From contig JAJTWR010000416.1 of NCBI GenBank assembly GCA_021613335.1, positions 637,501 to 701,500 of the forward strand: a stretch of DNA of 64,000 nucleotides. Direction: 5' to 3'. The position numbers and the translations under genes are program-made. How positions within the stretch are numbered: the stretch's first letter is position 1; each line of letters begins with the position of its first letter. The DNA is from Whitmania pigra (taxonomy: Eukaryota; Annelida; Clitellata; Hirudinida; Haemopidae). Under the pieces are notes generated by a model. The model searched no databases. It was given only the letters and a program-made list of their open reading frames with translations, and had not been told where the DNA came from. Below are positions 1 to 11,373 of the stretch, one piece after another.

Positions 1-2812
1 GCATCTCTTACGTCCTGCTACAGCAACATCCTCAAGAGCATCGGAGAGGACACGACAAGACAAGGACTTCTCAAGACCCCAGAAAGGGCTGCTAAGGCCA
101 TGCTCTACTTCACCAAGGGATACGACGAGAAAATTGCAGGTTATTATTTTGGATTGTAAAGTCTTTTAAATGGTTTGAAAAAAAATCGTGTGTCATCTTA
201 TCAATCAAATTAACTTATTTGAAAAACCAACTGAGGTCTAAAAAAATATAAATTTATCATTTAAAAGTCATTGTTATGCATAATTGTTTGGTTTAAGTAA
301 TTAAGGTCTTAATTGAACAATTAGGCGATGCTAATTTCCAGACGTTTTGAACGACGCTGTGTTCCAGGAGAACCACGATGAGATGGTGATTGTGAAAAAC
401 ATTGAAATGTTTTCCATGTGCGAACACCACATGGTTCCATTTTTCGGAAAGGTAATAGACATCATTATTCAATTTTAATATTCATTAAACGATCACATTA
501 TAATATAGCATTCATATATATATATAATATATATTATTATTATTATTGTTGTTGTTAGGTAATTAACTTTTGATTTGTACATTTAGTAAGCAATACCACG
601 CATTTTGCAAATCGACGTTTTGGTCATCCATTAAGATTCATATTCGTAGGCGATGAGAATGGATCGGATGACGGATGACAGGGTATCGGAAGTGGAGATT
701 ACGAAACTTAGTGCAGATAATCAAACAAAAACATGCACGAATGCGTCGAAAACATGTTTCGGTTTTATAAACTTTTAAAATTCCTTTTCAAATCCTCTTA
801 AATTTCATAATGCTTCAGACTCTGAAACTGAATCTCTCCCTTGTTTTTTTTATTATTTTTAATTTTTTTTTAAAGAATCCTTTTAAAGTCTGCTTCTTCT
901 GTTATGTCTCGGAGCACGTGTTTTTATAAATTCGGTTTTAATGCCATTAATATAATATGCCATTAACATAATATTTTTAGAAATTCGTTGACATACTTGG
1001 CATTTCTTTCCATCGGCAGGTTTCTATAGGGTATTTGCCCAAGGGGAAGGTCATTGGATTAAGCAAACTGGCCAGGTTTGGTTTTTATGTTTATTTTGAT
1101 TCAAGAAATATGACAGACTGTAAAATAAATTAAAACGTTGAAATGAATTAGCAAACCTTAAAACTGCGATAAAAAAAATTATTACAAAACTCTTGAAATC
1201 ACAAAAGTTGCAACAGCTGTAAATAGGATATAATGTCGAAGCGAAAGTGATGATTATTTTTGAAAAATTGAAGAATTTTAGGATTTGAATTTTTTCTATT
1301 TGAAGAATGTAAGAGAGGTAACTTGAAAATATGCTTTAATCCAAAAGAGAAAAAGAAAGCCATTTCCGAACTTCTAAAGAAAAACTAAAAATCTTATTCA
1401 ATGTCACTGACGAGTTGTTCAAAAGAGAATTGCATGCACTTTCCACTTGCGATCAAAAATGTCAATTTCATTTGAGCATAAAACATGACATAAACAAAAT
1501 AAAAATAATATTGATAGTAATATTATAATAATGTAATAATAGTTGCATCAATATTAAGTCCAGCGAAGGTTTTTTCAAAATTGTATTCAATAAATACTGT
1601 TCGTCGTAAAATAGGAATGATCATTCATTTAACATGCAATACCTCAACAACTACAACATTAAAGCAAATAATAACAATAATATTTAATGATAACAACAAC
1701 AACAACTTTAACAATAACAACTTAAATAACCCCTTTTAAAATAATAACAACGGCAGCAACAATAACGGCCAAGATATCGAGAGATAACAATGGCAGAGTA
1801 TGTTTCCTACAATTGTTTGCTAAGAGGACAACATCTCAGGTTTACGAAACTTGAGCTTAGATTTCGTTCGTAGCACTAAAATGGATGCACTGTAATTCAT
1901 TCTAAAAGAGAAATAATCTTAATTAATTAATACGCATCTCTGACAACTGACGTGGTTTGGTTGTGTTTAGCAGAAAAATATTTTTTTATTGATTTAATTC
2001 GAATTTACTTTTATTTTAATTTTTTTTTATATTCTTTTCAGAATCGTCGAGGTGTTCAGTCGTAGATTACAACGTAAGCGTTCTGAATCTTTGCATAGCT
2101 AACTATTGACAAATATTCTCTAATAATGATTTAAATTGATTAATATTACTTATGATAAGCTTTATGTTGCGTAAATAACAGATAAATACCAGTTAAATTA
2201 TCTCACATGTAGATACACTTTTAATGTTGGCTAACAGTAGTGATAATAGTCTACTATGTAATAATATAATAACAACGCATGTTGAATATGTTCTTTGTAT
2301 TGAACTCAATAATTGTTCTTAAACAGTTCAAGAAAGACTGTCAAAACAGATTGCCACTGCTCTGTACGAGGCCATCGATCCTCATGGTGTTGGCGTCATC
2401 GTTGAAGCCACGTTAGTTTTCTCACTTCATCTTCTTTCCATACCTCCGACATCAACAAAACTCCCGAATAAAACTCTCTAATTCGTCTTTAAATCCCGTG
2501 CGATCAAAATCTCAGCCAGACTCGCTCCCAAATTGAGGCAGGCAGTATATTTGCAGCAATTTGCGGACGCAATGGCCATTCCAATCAGACGGTTTCAGCC
2601 TTGTTGATTCGATAACTTACCAAGAGAACTTATGACAATTTATGACGATGATGATGACCGAATCTTTTATTTCCTCCTTATCCAGACACATGTGCATGGT
2701 CATGAGAGGAGTTCAGAAACTGCAGAGCAAGACTGTGACCAGTACCATGCTGGGAGTCTTCAGGGATGATCCCAAAACGAGGGAGGAATTTCTCAGTCTC
2801 GTCAAGAACTAG
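1..2812 (+). CDS. GCH1: GTP cyclohydrolase I, 5'-partial
   Basis: GTP cyclohydrolase I converts GTP to 7,8-dihydroneopterin triphosphate, the first step of tetrahydrobiopterin synthesis; the family is a cytosolic decamer with zinc at each active site. Six exons join in frame: 1-139, 342-451, 1020-1075, 2042-2073, 2327-2411 and 2686-2812, all with GT-AG introns. The first exon reads through the helical region ([17 protein letters not shown]). The second carries CEHH with its zinc-ligand Cys and His. The third has the [16 protein letters not shown] stretch. The last has [11 protein letters not shown] with the second zinc Cys, and the protein ends [14 protein letters not shown], the usual family C-terminus. 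The start codon and regulatory N-terminus lie left of the window. No frame break is visible. The family assignment is certain; the shortest exon (2042-2073) rests on phase and the VEVFSRRLQ match. Confidence 0.95.
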
Positions 2813-3156
2813 TGACCAGCTACGATATAGATATTTAGGTTTTATCAACACCAGTTGCTTTTAGTTTTTTAGACCGAATTTTTAGATACCTCCAGCAACT
2901 TAACCCAGAGAAGGACGGACGGGCAAACGTTTTGCGAAATTTGAATTAATTTGTAGACAAACTTTCATCGTTTAGAATCCATTTTGTGAGTTTCGCGTAT
3001 TTTTCTTAGGCGGTCAGAGAAGACGTCGCCATCCGAGTGATTAAAATCAATTTTAATTTCTAAAGTGAGATTCACAATGAGATGTAGGAACTTAACCTAG
3101 GCTATGTATCTTGTGTGAACTCGATATAATCCAGTAGACCTTGTAAAGACGTCATT

Positions 3157-3162
3157 AATAAA
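3157..3162 (+). promoter_or_regulatory. Polyadenylation signal of GCH1
   Basis: AATAAA lies 345 bases after the GCH1 stop and before the convergent ALDH6A1 3' end. It is the first perfect hexamer I noticed in this 3' region. Position and motif are seen; use as the real poly(A) signal is inferred. Confidence 0.5.
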
Positions 3163-3732
3163 ATCATGGCACTGACGTGATTCCAGGAATCCAAAGGACA
3201 GCCACAGGCTTCCGTTAGGGAAGGCGGTTTACTGCATTCTGCACTTTTGTCGATTTTAGAATTGTGATAAATTTTGGGTCAAACTTTGTCTCAAAGCAGC
3301 CAAAATGTTTTTTGACAAATTACAAAACAAATTCACTAGGAGACTTCCATTCGTATACCTTTAATCAATATTTCACTAATACACTAAGAATACGTAAGAA
3401 TTAAATAGCCAAATTCCAAAAATGTTTGAAAATTTCAAAATTTCAAAAAAATACTAAAAACATCTTTGAATATATCTTGCTAATCACGAATATCCTTATT
3501 TAATGAAAACTTAGGAATTAACCATAAAAGGACAGTAGCCAAATAATACTTTCAGTCATGATTTCTCAATAATTCTCAAAAATAAAAACAATTATCAATA
3601 TGACTTAATCAAGATGTAATGTATGACCAATTAATCACAAATTAAGTAGAATCATCCCACATGTCTGTTCATAGAGGCAAATAAAATTGAACTCATATGC
3701 ACTTCAACATTATGCACCGCAGAGTTCAAGAC

Positions 3733-6700
3733 TCAACGCTGTACGGGCATGACAGTCTGAGAAGAAGCAGAATCAGCATCCTCGGTCCTCCAATGTTGAA
3801 CAATGGTTTTGATTTGCGTGTAGAAGTTGATGCCCTGAAGAGAGGGTTGAGTAAATCGAACATTACATCATGAAATAAAATCAACATTTTAACTCCCAAC
3901 ATTCCACCCATAAACATTATGATTTTTGATCATGAAAAAATGTTTTTAGAAAAATCGTTTTATATTATTTTGAAGAGTTCATAAACAACTCTAAAATAAA
4001 TATTTGCAAATTAATAAAAAATATTGGCATTAAAGTGTTCAATCACAAGAAGTGAGGGTCGACCATAGGAGGGTGAAGCCACGGTTAGACCACAGGGGGT
4101 GAGGGTAGACCATAGTTAGACCGTAGGAGGTGAGGGCCAACCATTGGGGTCAGGGATGGCGATGGTTCGACCATAGGGGATCAGGGCTGACCATGGTTCG
4201 ACCATAAGGGGTGAGGGTCAACAATGGTTAGATTATAGGGGTCAGCAATAGCGGACAAGTTGCAATGTAAGCACATCTACAAAAGGACATCCAACAAAAG
4301 CAGACCTGCTTTCCATAGAAATTGGAATCCCCCAAAAAGGAGCCTCGTGATCCTGTGAATGAGAACATGGGCAGAGGCACAGGAATCGGCACATTGACTC
4401 CAACCTAGGAATTCAATCGAATCTATTTGGATATTTCTCAAATTATGTTAGCTTACCTATTTATGTCATCATTACATATTATTATACAACAGATTTCTAA
4501 CAAAAAAAATGACTCATAAATGAAGCTACAAACGGTCCTAAATATGTAATTAAATAATCAATATCTATTATTATATCATCCCCCTACTTCCACCCAATCA
4601 AGTCTCCTCACTCTCCCCAGTGAATTAATTAGCTCATCAAGCCTCATTAATTATGCAATCTTTGGCCCTGCTTCTTAACCTGTCCCACGTCAATGTTTTC
4701 CGAGAACTTCCTCGCCGCAGCTCCGTTGGTAGTGAAGATGGCCGTACCGTTGCCATAGGGATTTTTGTTTATGAGTTCGATGGCTTCATCCAAAGTGGAA
4801 GCTTCCAAGCTGCAGAGGACTGGACCAAAAATCTCTTCTTTGTAGCATTCCATTGAGGGCTGAAAATCAACATCAACACTGTCATCAACCTCATCAATAT
4901 TATCATCACCACCACCATCATCACCAAGCCAAGATATCCAATCATCTGCAGCGTTGTCAATATTACAATAAAATAATTTAAGAATTGCTTGCTGAATTAA
5001 TGCAATTAAAAGCTGATACGAAACTTAACCAATTCAGAAAATAATTACAATCAATATCTGCCACCCACTTTGACTTTGTGGAGGACCGTGGGTCCAACAA
5101 AGTTTCCCTTCTCGTACCCCGGCACCACAATGTCTGTCCCGTCGAGAAGAAGGTCTGCACCCTCCTTTACTCCTCCCTTTACCAACTTGATGGCCCTTTC
5201 CTTTGCCTTTGGACTGATCATGGGACCCAAATCTGCACCTTTCTCATGCCCTGAAGCAGCAAATTTTGTTATATGTTAATAAATATATTAGTTATTAATT
5301 TATGGTTTTTAATGCACTTAGTGATTGAGAATATCTCATGTGTTTTTTAAACAAAATATTCTTTAGAAACAAACTCACAAGAAAATTTAAAAAACAAACA
5401 TTCTGAAAAACATTTTTAGAAAATTCATATTGAAAGGACTTCAGCTCAACATCAAATCTTAAGGAAAGACCAACAACAGCTGTCACTTTGAAACCAAACC
5501 TGCATTCACTTTCAACTTCTTCGCTCTCTCTAGCAACTCAGGTATCCAATTCTTGGATTCTCCCACCCACACCACAGTTGAGAGGGCCATGCACCTTTGA
5601 CCAGCTGCCCCAAAAGCAGCCCCACAGAGGGCATTCAGTGTAGCCTCTTTGTTGGCATCTGGTAGGACCACCCCATGGTTCTTTGCTCCCTGTAGAAATT
5701 AGGAAAACATGGAACATATAAATAACAATCAAAATATAAAAATTATCATTAATACAAACTTATGTAGTTATTTAATTAATGATTAACGTACCATATTGGA
5801 CTGAACCCTCTTGCCATGTTTAGATCCCCTCTCATAGATGTACTTGCCCTAACATATTACAATGAATGTAACTAAAAATTATATTACATAACAAATAAGC
5901 ACTAACCAATAGAAATTAAATTAAAAGCTTCAACTTAATATAAAAATAAATCTTCAAACAAAAAGCCTCATCGATTACCGCCTGATCCGATCCTACGAAA
6001 GAGATGGATTTGATGTCCCGATGATCGCAGATGAAGTTGACAGCTGCGAAAAATCATTATCAAAACCAGTTAGCAGATGCCAGAGGGACAACATTGCAAC
6101 AGCACAACCACCAACCATCCCTGGCTCCATGGATGACGTTTACAACACCTGGGGGAATTCCGGCCTGGTTGCTCAGCTCCATGAGAAGCATCGTCGCACC
6201 CGGATCTCTTTCCGAGGGCTTCAACACCATCGTGTTTCCGCAAACCAACGACATGGGAAACATCTGAAACGTCGCGAGGCTTTTATTACTTAACCAATAT
6301 TCATTTCAGTCGAGCAATACAATAATAAAATAATTTCATGCATAAAATAGAACGAGCTGAGAATGAAGGTTAAAAAAAAGAAGTAGAATGCGATAAGATT
6401 GATGCTCTGTTTGAAGAAAAAATTAATCAATGCAAATGCAACAAATTGATGTGTATTTATTGAACAAATGATATGTAAATGATCCCCCAACCACAAAAAA
6501 GTAATCTATTAATAATTATTATTATTCCAATAAAAACTATATTAACATAATAATGTGAGTTCACCTTAGGAATCCTCACATAACCGAATTGATTTTCAAT
6601 GTAATCAGCAATAAAATCATACAAAAAAAAAACAATTAAAAGCACTTTAAACTCACCCAGAGTGGAATCATGGCTGGGAAGTTGAACGGGGTGATTCCGG

Positions 6701-8402
6701 CCGTCACCCCGATTGGAATCCTGTAGCTGATGGTGTCCATGCCCGATGAAATGTTTTGGAGGGAGTCACCGAGGATGAGTGAGGTGATGCTGCAACAGTG
6801 CTCGACAACCTCTACAATGAACTTGTTATCGTGATCATCATCATCATTACCATCATCATCAACATCATCACCATCATGTTGAAAACATTTTATTTCAAAG
6901 TATGCAACCTTATCTAGAAGTTGATAATAAATTATATAGGTTGGTTTGCTTGAGAATAAAATATGAAAACATGAAACAAATATCCTCTGAACCTTCCCCC
7001 CAAAAAACTTATAAATACAATATCAAGTTGTTAGCAATCACTTAAACATATTTACTCGTTCATTATTCAGAAAGTTGCAAACCATGGCAACGTGAAACCT
7101 AAATAACTGAAAATTCTAATCAGTAAGCCATAAAGAGTAAATGTTACTTTACCAACACATTATCTGACATTCATCTTTATTATTATCCCATTTGCTCAAC
7201 ATTGAGATTAACTCAGAGCTAATTTGATCTGTTGGTTTCAGAAATTATTTTCTATTTTTAGCCTTAGTTTTTTTTGTTTGTTATATTGTTTTAATTGTGA
7301 AATTCCAGGTAGTTAATGATTCCCTGTTAACTAATCTCTTAAAAGTTTTAAAGACCTAGAAAATTTCTTATGATGCTACTTAATAAAGAAAGCTTAAAAG
7401 ATTAAAAATATCAAAGTGAAAACAAAAGCTTGATTTCTGTCACATATAAAGACATTGAATTAAACATAATTGACATTTAAAATTATATTGGAAACTAACG
7501 CAATCCTCTTATGACATCTCCTCTGGCATCCTCAAGGGTTTTTCCCTGCTCGAGAGTGATGCTGGAGGCCAACTTTTCCTGAAGAATACCACACATACTT
7601 ACTAATAAAAATTAATTGCATTAAATTTGATTACCATAAATTAGTGGTATACATATTGCAATTTAATATCATGAACAAAAGACATCTAAAATGCAAACCA
7701 GATTTGTCTTGATGAGATTTTGCAAGTTGAACATACATTCTTGTCTTTTCATCACAGTCGTCTTGGACCAATTCTTGTAAGCCTCTTTGCTGGACTTGAC
7801 AGCCTCCTCCATTTCTGCCTCAGTTGCCTCAGGGACCTTTGTTATGACTTCATTTGTTGCCTGAAATGTTAAACCACTTCTTCATCAACAAAGTTCTTAA
7901 TCTTCAATAACCTCAGCAGTGCTTTCAATATATAATCTCCAGTACAAAGAAATTCCCTAATGAGAATGTAAAAGTCAATGCTGGTAAATTGCATCTACTT
8001 CACTTACAGGATTATGAAGGTCAAGCCATTTTTTTGTTTGAGATTCAACAAATTTCCCGTCTATGAAGAGCTTGGTAGTTGGCTGAAAACGTAATCGTGA
8101 ATGAAACACAAAACTACCATAATTTTAATTTAGAGATAACTCACAACTGATGTCGAATACAATCTCCATTGCCGAAAAACCTTAAATTAAAAAATTGCTT
8201 ATTCATTAACTAGTATATTTGCCTCAAGCTTTCACGTGTCACAATTCTCAGGCCCACTTATTTCTGATTGAATTAACAGTAAAATTAATTTTCAATATCC
8301 AAAAATGAAAGCCTCCCAAACACTTTCACAAAATTAAATAAAGTTGTCACCACTTACTGATCTCTTAGAGAGCAAATATCTCAAAACCAAAACTCGATCC
8401 AT
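3733..8402 (-). CDS. ALDH6A1: Methylmalonate-semialdehyde dehydrogenase (CoA-acylating)
   Basis: This mitochondrial enzyme oxidatively decarboxylates malonate and methylmalonate semialdehydes to acetyl- and propionyl-CoA in valine and pyrimidine catabolism. About 14 exons run from ATG at 8402 (donor at 8357) to a TGA at 3733-3735. The N-terminus ([15 protein letters not shown]) is basic and fits a mitochondrial presequence. Family landmarks follow in order: the [11 protein letters not shown] strand, [31 protein letters not shown] (about 6660-6710), [10 protein letters not shown] with the cofactor-site lysine (about 6205), SFVGSDQAG, and [10 protein letters not shown] carrying the catalytic Cys (about 5600). 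[11 protein letters not shown] lies near 4840 and the [11 protein letters not shown] exon near 4330. The exons I traced join in frame without stops. A minisatellite sits in the intron between the last exons. The gene is convergent with GCH1. Confidence 0.94.
4048..4255 (+). repeat. Minisatellite in ALDH6A1 intron
   Basis: Degenerate tandem copies of a roughly 30-base G-rich unit containing GACCATAGGGGTGAGGG, separated by ATGGTTCGACC-type spacers. At least six copies are readable, with substitutions and small indels. It lies in an intron of ALDH6A1 and is much more GC-rich than its flanks. It does not disturb the coding exons. Confidence 0.8.
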
Positions 8403-8930
8403 GGCTGCAAACTCTGAACTTTCTTACCTACCTTTATAGTCAAAGTTCAAGGCTAACAAAAAAAAAGTAGTTCTGAATTACGGTTAAAACAACACAAAAA
8501 TTATTGTTCAAGGAACAACTGCAAATAAAGTGACCTCAAACCGTAAATATAATTTTTTTAGTGTCTGATACCATATAGCGAACGCAACAAGATTCCACAG
8601 CCATGTTCGTTATGCGGTTGGTGGTTCGCTGTGCTGATTACGAATCCTAACAGTGTAACGCTCATGTAAGTGTAAAATGCTCACTAAGTTCGGGGTTGCC
8701 GCGTAAAAATTATTGGAAAGTTAAAAACAAAATCATTTAATAGGCGAAAACACTATGCAAACATTGATCAAAAGGAATGATCTTTATTGAAACATAATGC
8801 ATATATTTGCTGTATTAAATAACTACATTGCATTTAGATGTCAGAGTCATAGCTGGAATTTGCCAGTTGTAGTGGGCATGGATGAGCTGGCATTGACTGT
8901 CCTTCAGTGGAACATCTGATCTTCAGCAGT
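8403..8930. other. Spacer: ALDH6A1 promoter side and transposase 3' flank
   Basis: This gap holds the upstream flank of ALDH6A1. At 8783-8788 (minus) there is an AATAAA that could terminate the transposase-like transcript starting at 10205. I see no coding potential, no TATA box I would defend and no RNA gene. Confidence 0.5.
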
Positions 8931-10205
8931 TTAAAATTCCTTGGTCGGCCTTGGCTTCAAGAACTCATCCAAAGTATCCTGCCTCTCCCTGAATAAGTTC
9001 CTAAAATGCTGTATGGCCCTGTCATTAAACAAATCCACCACTCTGTCGACTTGAGCTTCGTTGGGATGCCACTCAAGGACAGTCTTTTGAATTTCATCCC
9101 ACTTCTTCAGAAGGTCCCTGATGGTACTCATAGGAATTTGGCTCTTTTTGTTCTCCTCCTGCTCCTCTTCTGACAAAAGCTCTTTCTGTGCCTCCTCGTG
9201 TTCTCGGAGCTCTTCACGATGTCCTTCCAGCACCTTCTCAGCATCTTCCTCATCCAAGTCCATTTGCTGTTGCCTTGTCTTGTCAGCAATATCTTCCTTG
9301 ATATTGTCATCTTCTACTGCCTCATCACGAACAAAGCCAGGAACCAACGCTTTTAAAGCACAATTCAGAGTCCTTTGAGTTACTTTCTCCCAGGCCTTTT
9401 GGTTTGACTTCCAAAATACAGGTGACTTGGATTTTACCACAGATTTCTTCTTTATAGTCCTGGTATTCTCAATATTGTAAACTAGCAGAGGTTTCACCTT
9501 GAACAGCCTACTAGCATTGGCTGCAAAAAGGAATCTGTCCTTCATGGGCTTGTGCCCTAGCAGTCTCTTCTCCTTGGTGACATAACTCCTGTTGAGCATT
9601 CTCTTTCGGAAGAGACCAGTTTCATTGTTATTAAACAACTGATCAGGGCTGCAGCCTTCTTCTTGAGCCAGCTTCTGAAACTCCTCGGCAAACATCTTGG
9701 CAGCATCTTTGTCAGCACTGGCCTTCTCTCCGTGCATGACCATACTGTGGATTCCACTTCTTTTCCTGAAACGGTGAAACCACCCCCTGCTAGCCTTGAA
9801 TGTATCCTCCTCTTCTCCTTCAGCTTCTGAACTTAAACCTGCCTGTGCATTCTTCAGATCTTCAAAGATCATCCTGGCCTTTTCACAAATGAGCTCCTGG
9901 CTTGTTGGATTCACACTCATCTGCCTCTCATTAATCCAGATCAGAAGAAGCCTTTCTACTTCATTAATAAGTGATTTTCTTACTTTCTCGTTGTATAACT
10001 TGGTCATTCCCTTAGCCACCTTGGCTTGAACAATTTGCTCCTTTTTTGCCAAGATAGTACCAATGGTGGACTTGCTGAGTTCAAACTTCTGGGCAAGGTC
10101 AACCACTCTGGTTCCTTTGTTGTGCTCCTCAATTATTTGTTTCTTGATTTCTATGGTAAGAGACTTTCTGGCTTTTCCACCAACACCCCCTTTCTTAGGG
10201 CCCAT
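8931..10205 (-). mobile_element. Tigger/pogo-type transposase-like ORF lacking a catalytic core
   Basis: A single uninterrupted 424-codon ORF. Residues 1-55 form a psq/CENP-B-like helix-turn-helix (SLTIEIKKQIIEEHNKG, then LSKSTIGTILAKKEQI). A second CENPB-type DNA-binding region covers about 70-170 (LLIWINERQM, RGWFHRFRKRSGI). The DDE_1 nuclease region follows, but its first catalytic motif, normally DETG, reads NETG (FNNNETGLF). After PVFWKSNQKAW the sequence jumps to VTQRTLNCALKALVPGF, so the part that should carry the other two catalytic acids is missing. The C-terminus is acidic and coiled-coil-like (EEDAEKVLEGHREEL). It cannot be an active transposase, yet the frame is open. It may be a recent non-autonomous remnant or a domesticated DNA-binding protein. 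I could not define terminal inverted repeats. Confidence 0.85.
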
Positions 10206-11373
10206 TTTTCGAGGGTTTCACACTTCAAACAAAAATGCCCTGTAATGAGAAGGCATTCAATTACATGTACATGTATATATAATAACAACATTTGTCTTCA
10301 TCTGAGATACTCTATGTCATGTCGATCTATTCTGCCAGTTTTAAAGGCACCGAAGAAACCAAAAAATGTTAGGTGCATACCAAATTATTTAGCTTAAAAC
10401 TTCAAAGCCTATAAAACGCAACCACTCCTTTGTCAAACAGTTTTCAATGGAAAAAATGAGCCGGACATCGCCTCTATCGCGTTTCTCCGAAAATAAGCCC
10501 CAGAATTAATTTTCGAGCTGCTCGCATTGTAAGCCCTAGTCAAAGATCGTCAGCCGGCATTTACGGTCTGTGGCAACAATGTTTTGAATAAGTTATCTAA
10601 TTAATATCAGTATGATTTTAATGAAATATTAATATAATAAAATACCGATCTTAAAAATTTATTTATTTGATAATATCTAAGCAAATAAGCAGATGCGGTC
10701 AGTGTTGCCAGTGCTGGGTTTTTTCCCTAGATCTGTTTTTTTTACCCAATCTGGGTTTTTTAATTGCAAATCAGGGTGCGGTAATCAGACGACCAATTAG
10801 AACAGAGCTGCATCGTGTAGTGGTTACAAATCTTAATTTAGCATGTCATCTGTGATTTACCAGATTAATTAATTCGCCGAGATGAGCGAACAAAGTTAAA
10901 GCTATTTCACAGAGTACAATAATGGAATCGCTGAAGACTCACGGGACAACGTTCCTCTCTTTATAGAGAAGTTGGATATTCGAATGATTTCGTTCGCGCA
11001 TTCACCGATATCCGCTACCAAAAAGCCGGAATCAATATGTATTATGCTGACAACGTAGTTAATTCCATAACAACCAAGCCATCAAGGTAATCTTTATTGA
11101 AACAAAAAAAATGCAAAGACTTCTAATCAATTTCACAAAAAAAAGTTTCAACTCCATGCCACAAACAATTAAATCTTATTAACCTATTAGCACACGTTTG
11201 GACTAATTCTCAATAAAATGATGTTTATAATTTTAAAAATTAATTAATTTATTTAAAGTTCCAATTATTGTCTTATTTGTTCATATTGCCTGCTTAAATA
11301 GTTATGGAATACAGAATGCAGATACATTAAATATAAAGTGCAACATTATAAGTACAACAGCCAGCCATGAAAT
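10206..11373. other. Intergenic, transposase 5' flank and ATP13A1 3' flank
   Basis: No gene is visible. The part near 10480-10560 (an AAAATAAGCCCC motif, then CATTGTAAGCCC) may be the degraded upstream end of the Tigger-like element, but I found no matching inverted copy past 8930. A CAGTGTTGCCAG motif at about 10699 resembles a DNA-transposon end. An AATAAA at 11093-11098 on the minus strand, 276 bases past the ATP13A1 stop, is the likely poly(A) signal of that gene. Confidence 0.4.

Noticed and set aside
9121..10397. Plus-strand ORFs across the transposase-like gene
   Set aside because: Antisense shadows of the minus-strand Tigger-like ORF; serine-rich because they oppose Glu/Lys codons.
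8781..11100. Shared TCTTTATTGAAACA word at 8781 and 11091 as transposon ends
   Set aside because: Both are in the same orientation, and both fit poly(A) signals of minus-strand transcripts; no inverted pair or target duplication was seen.
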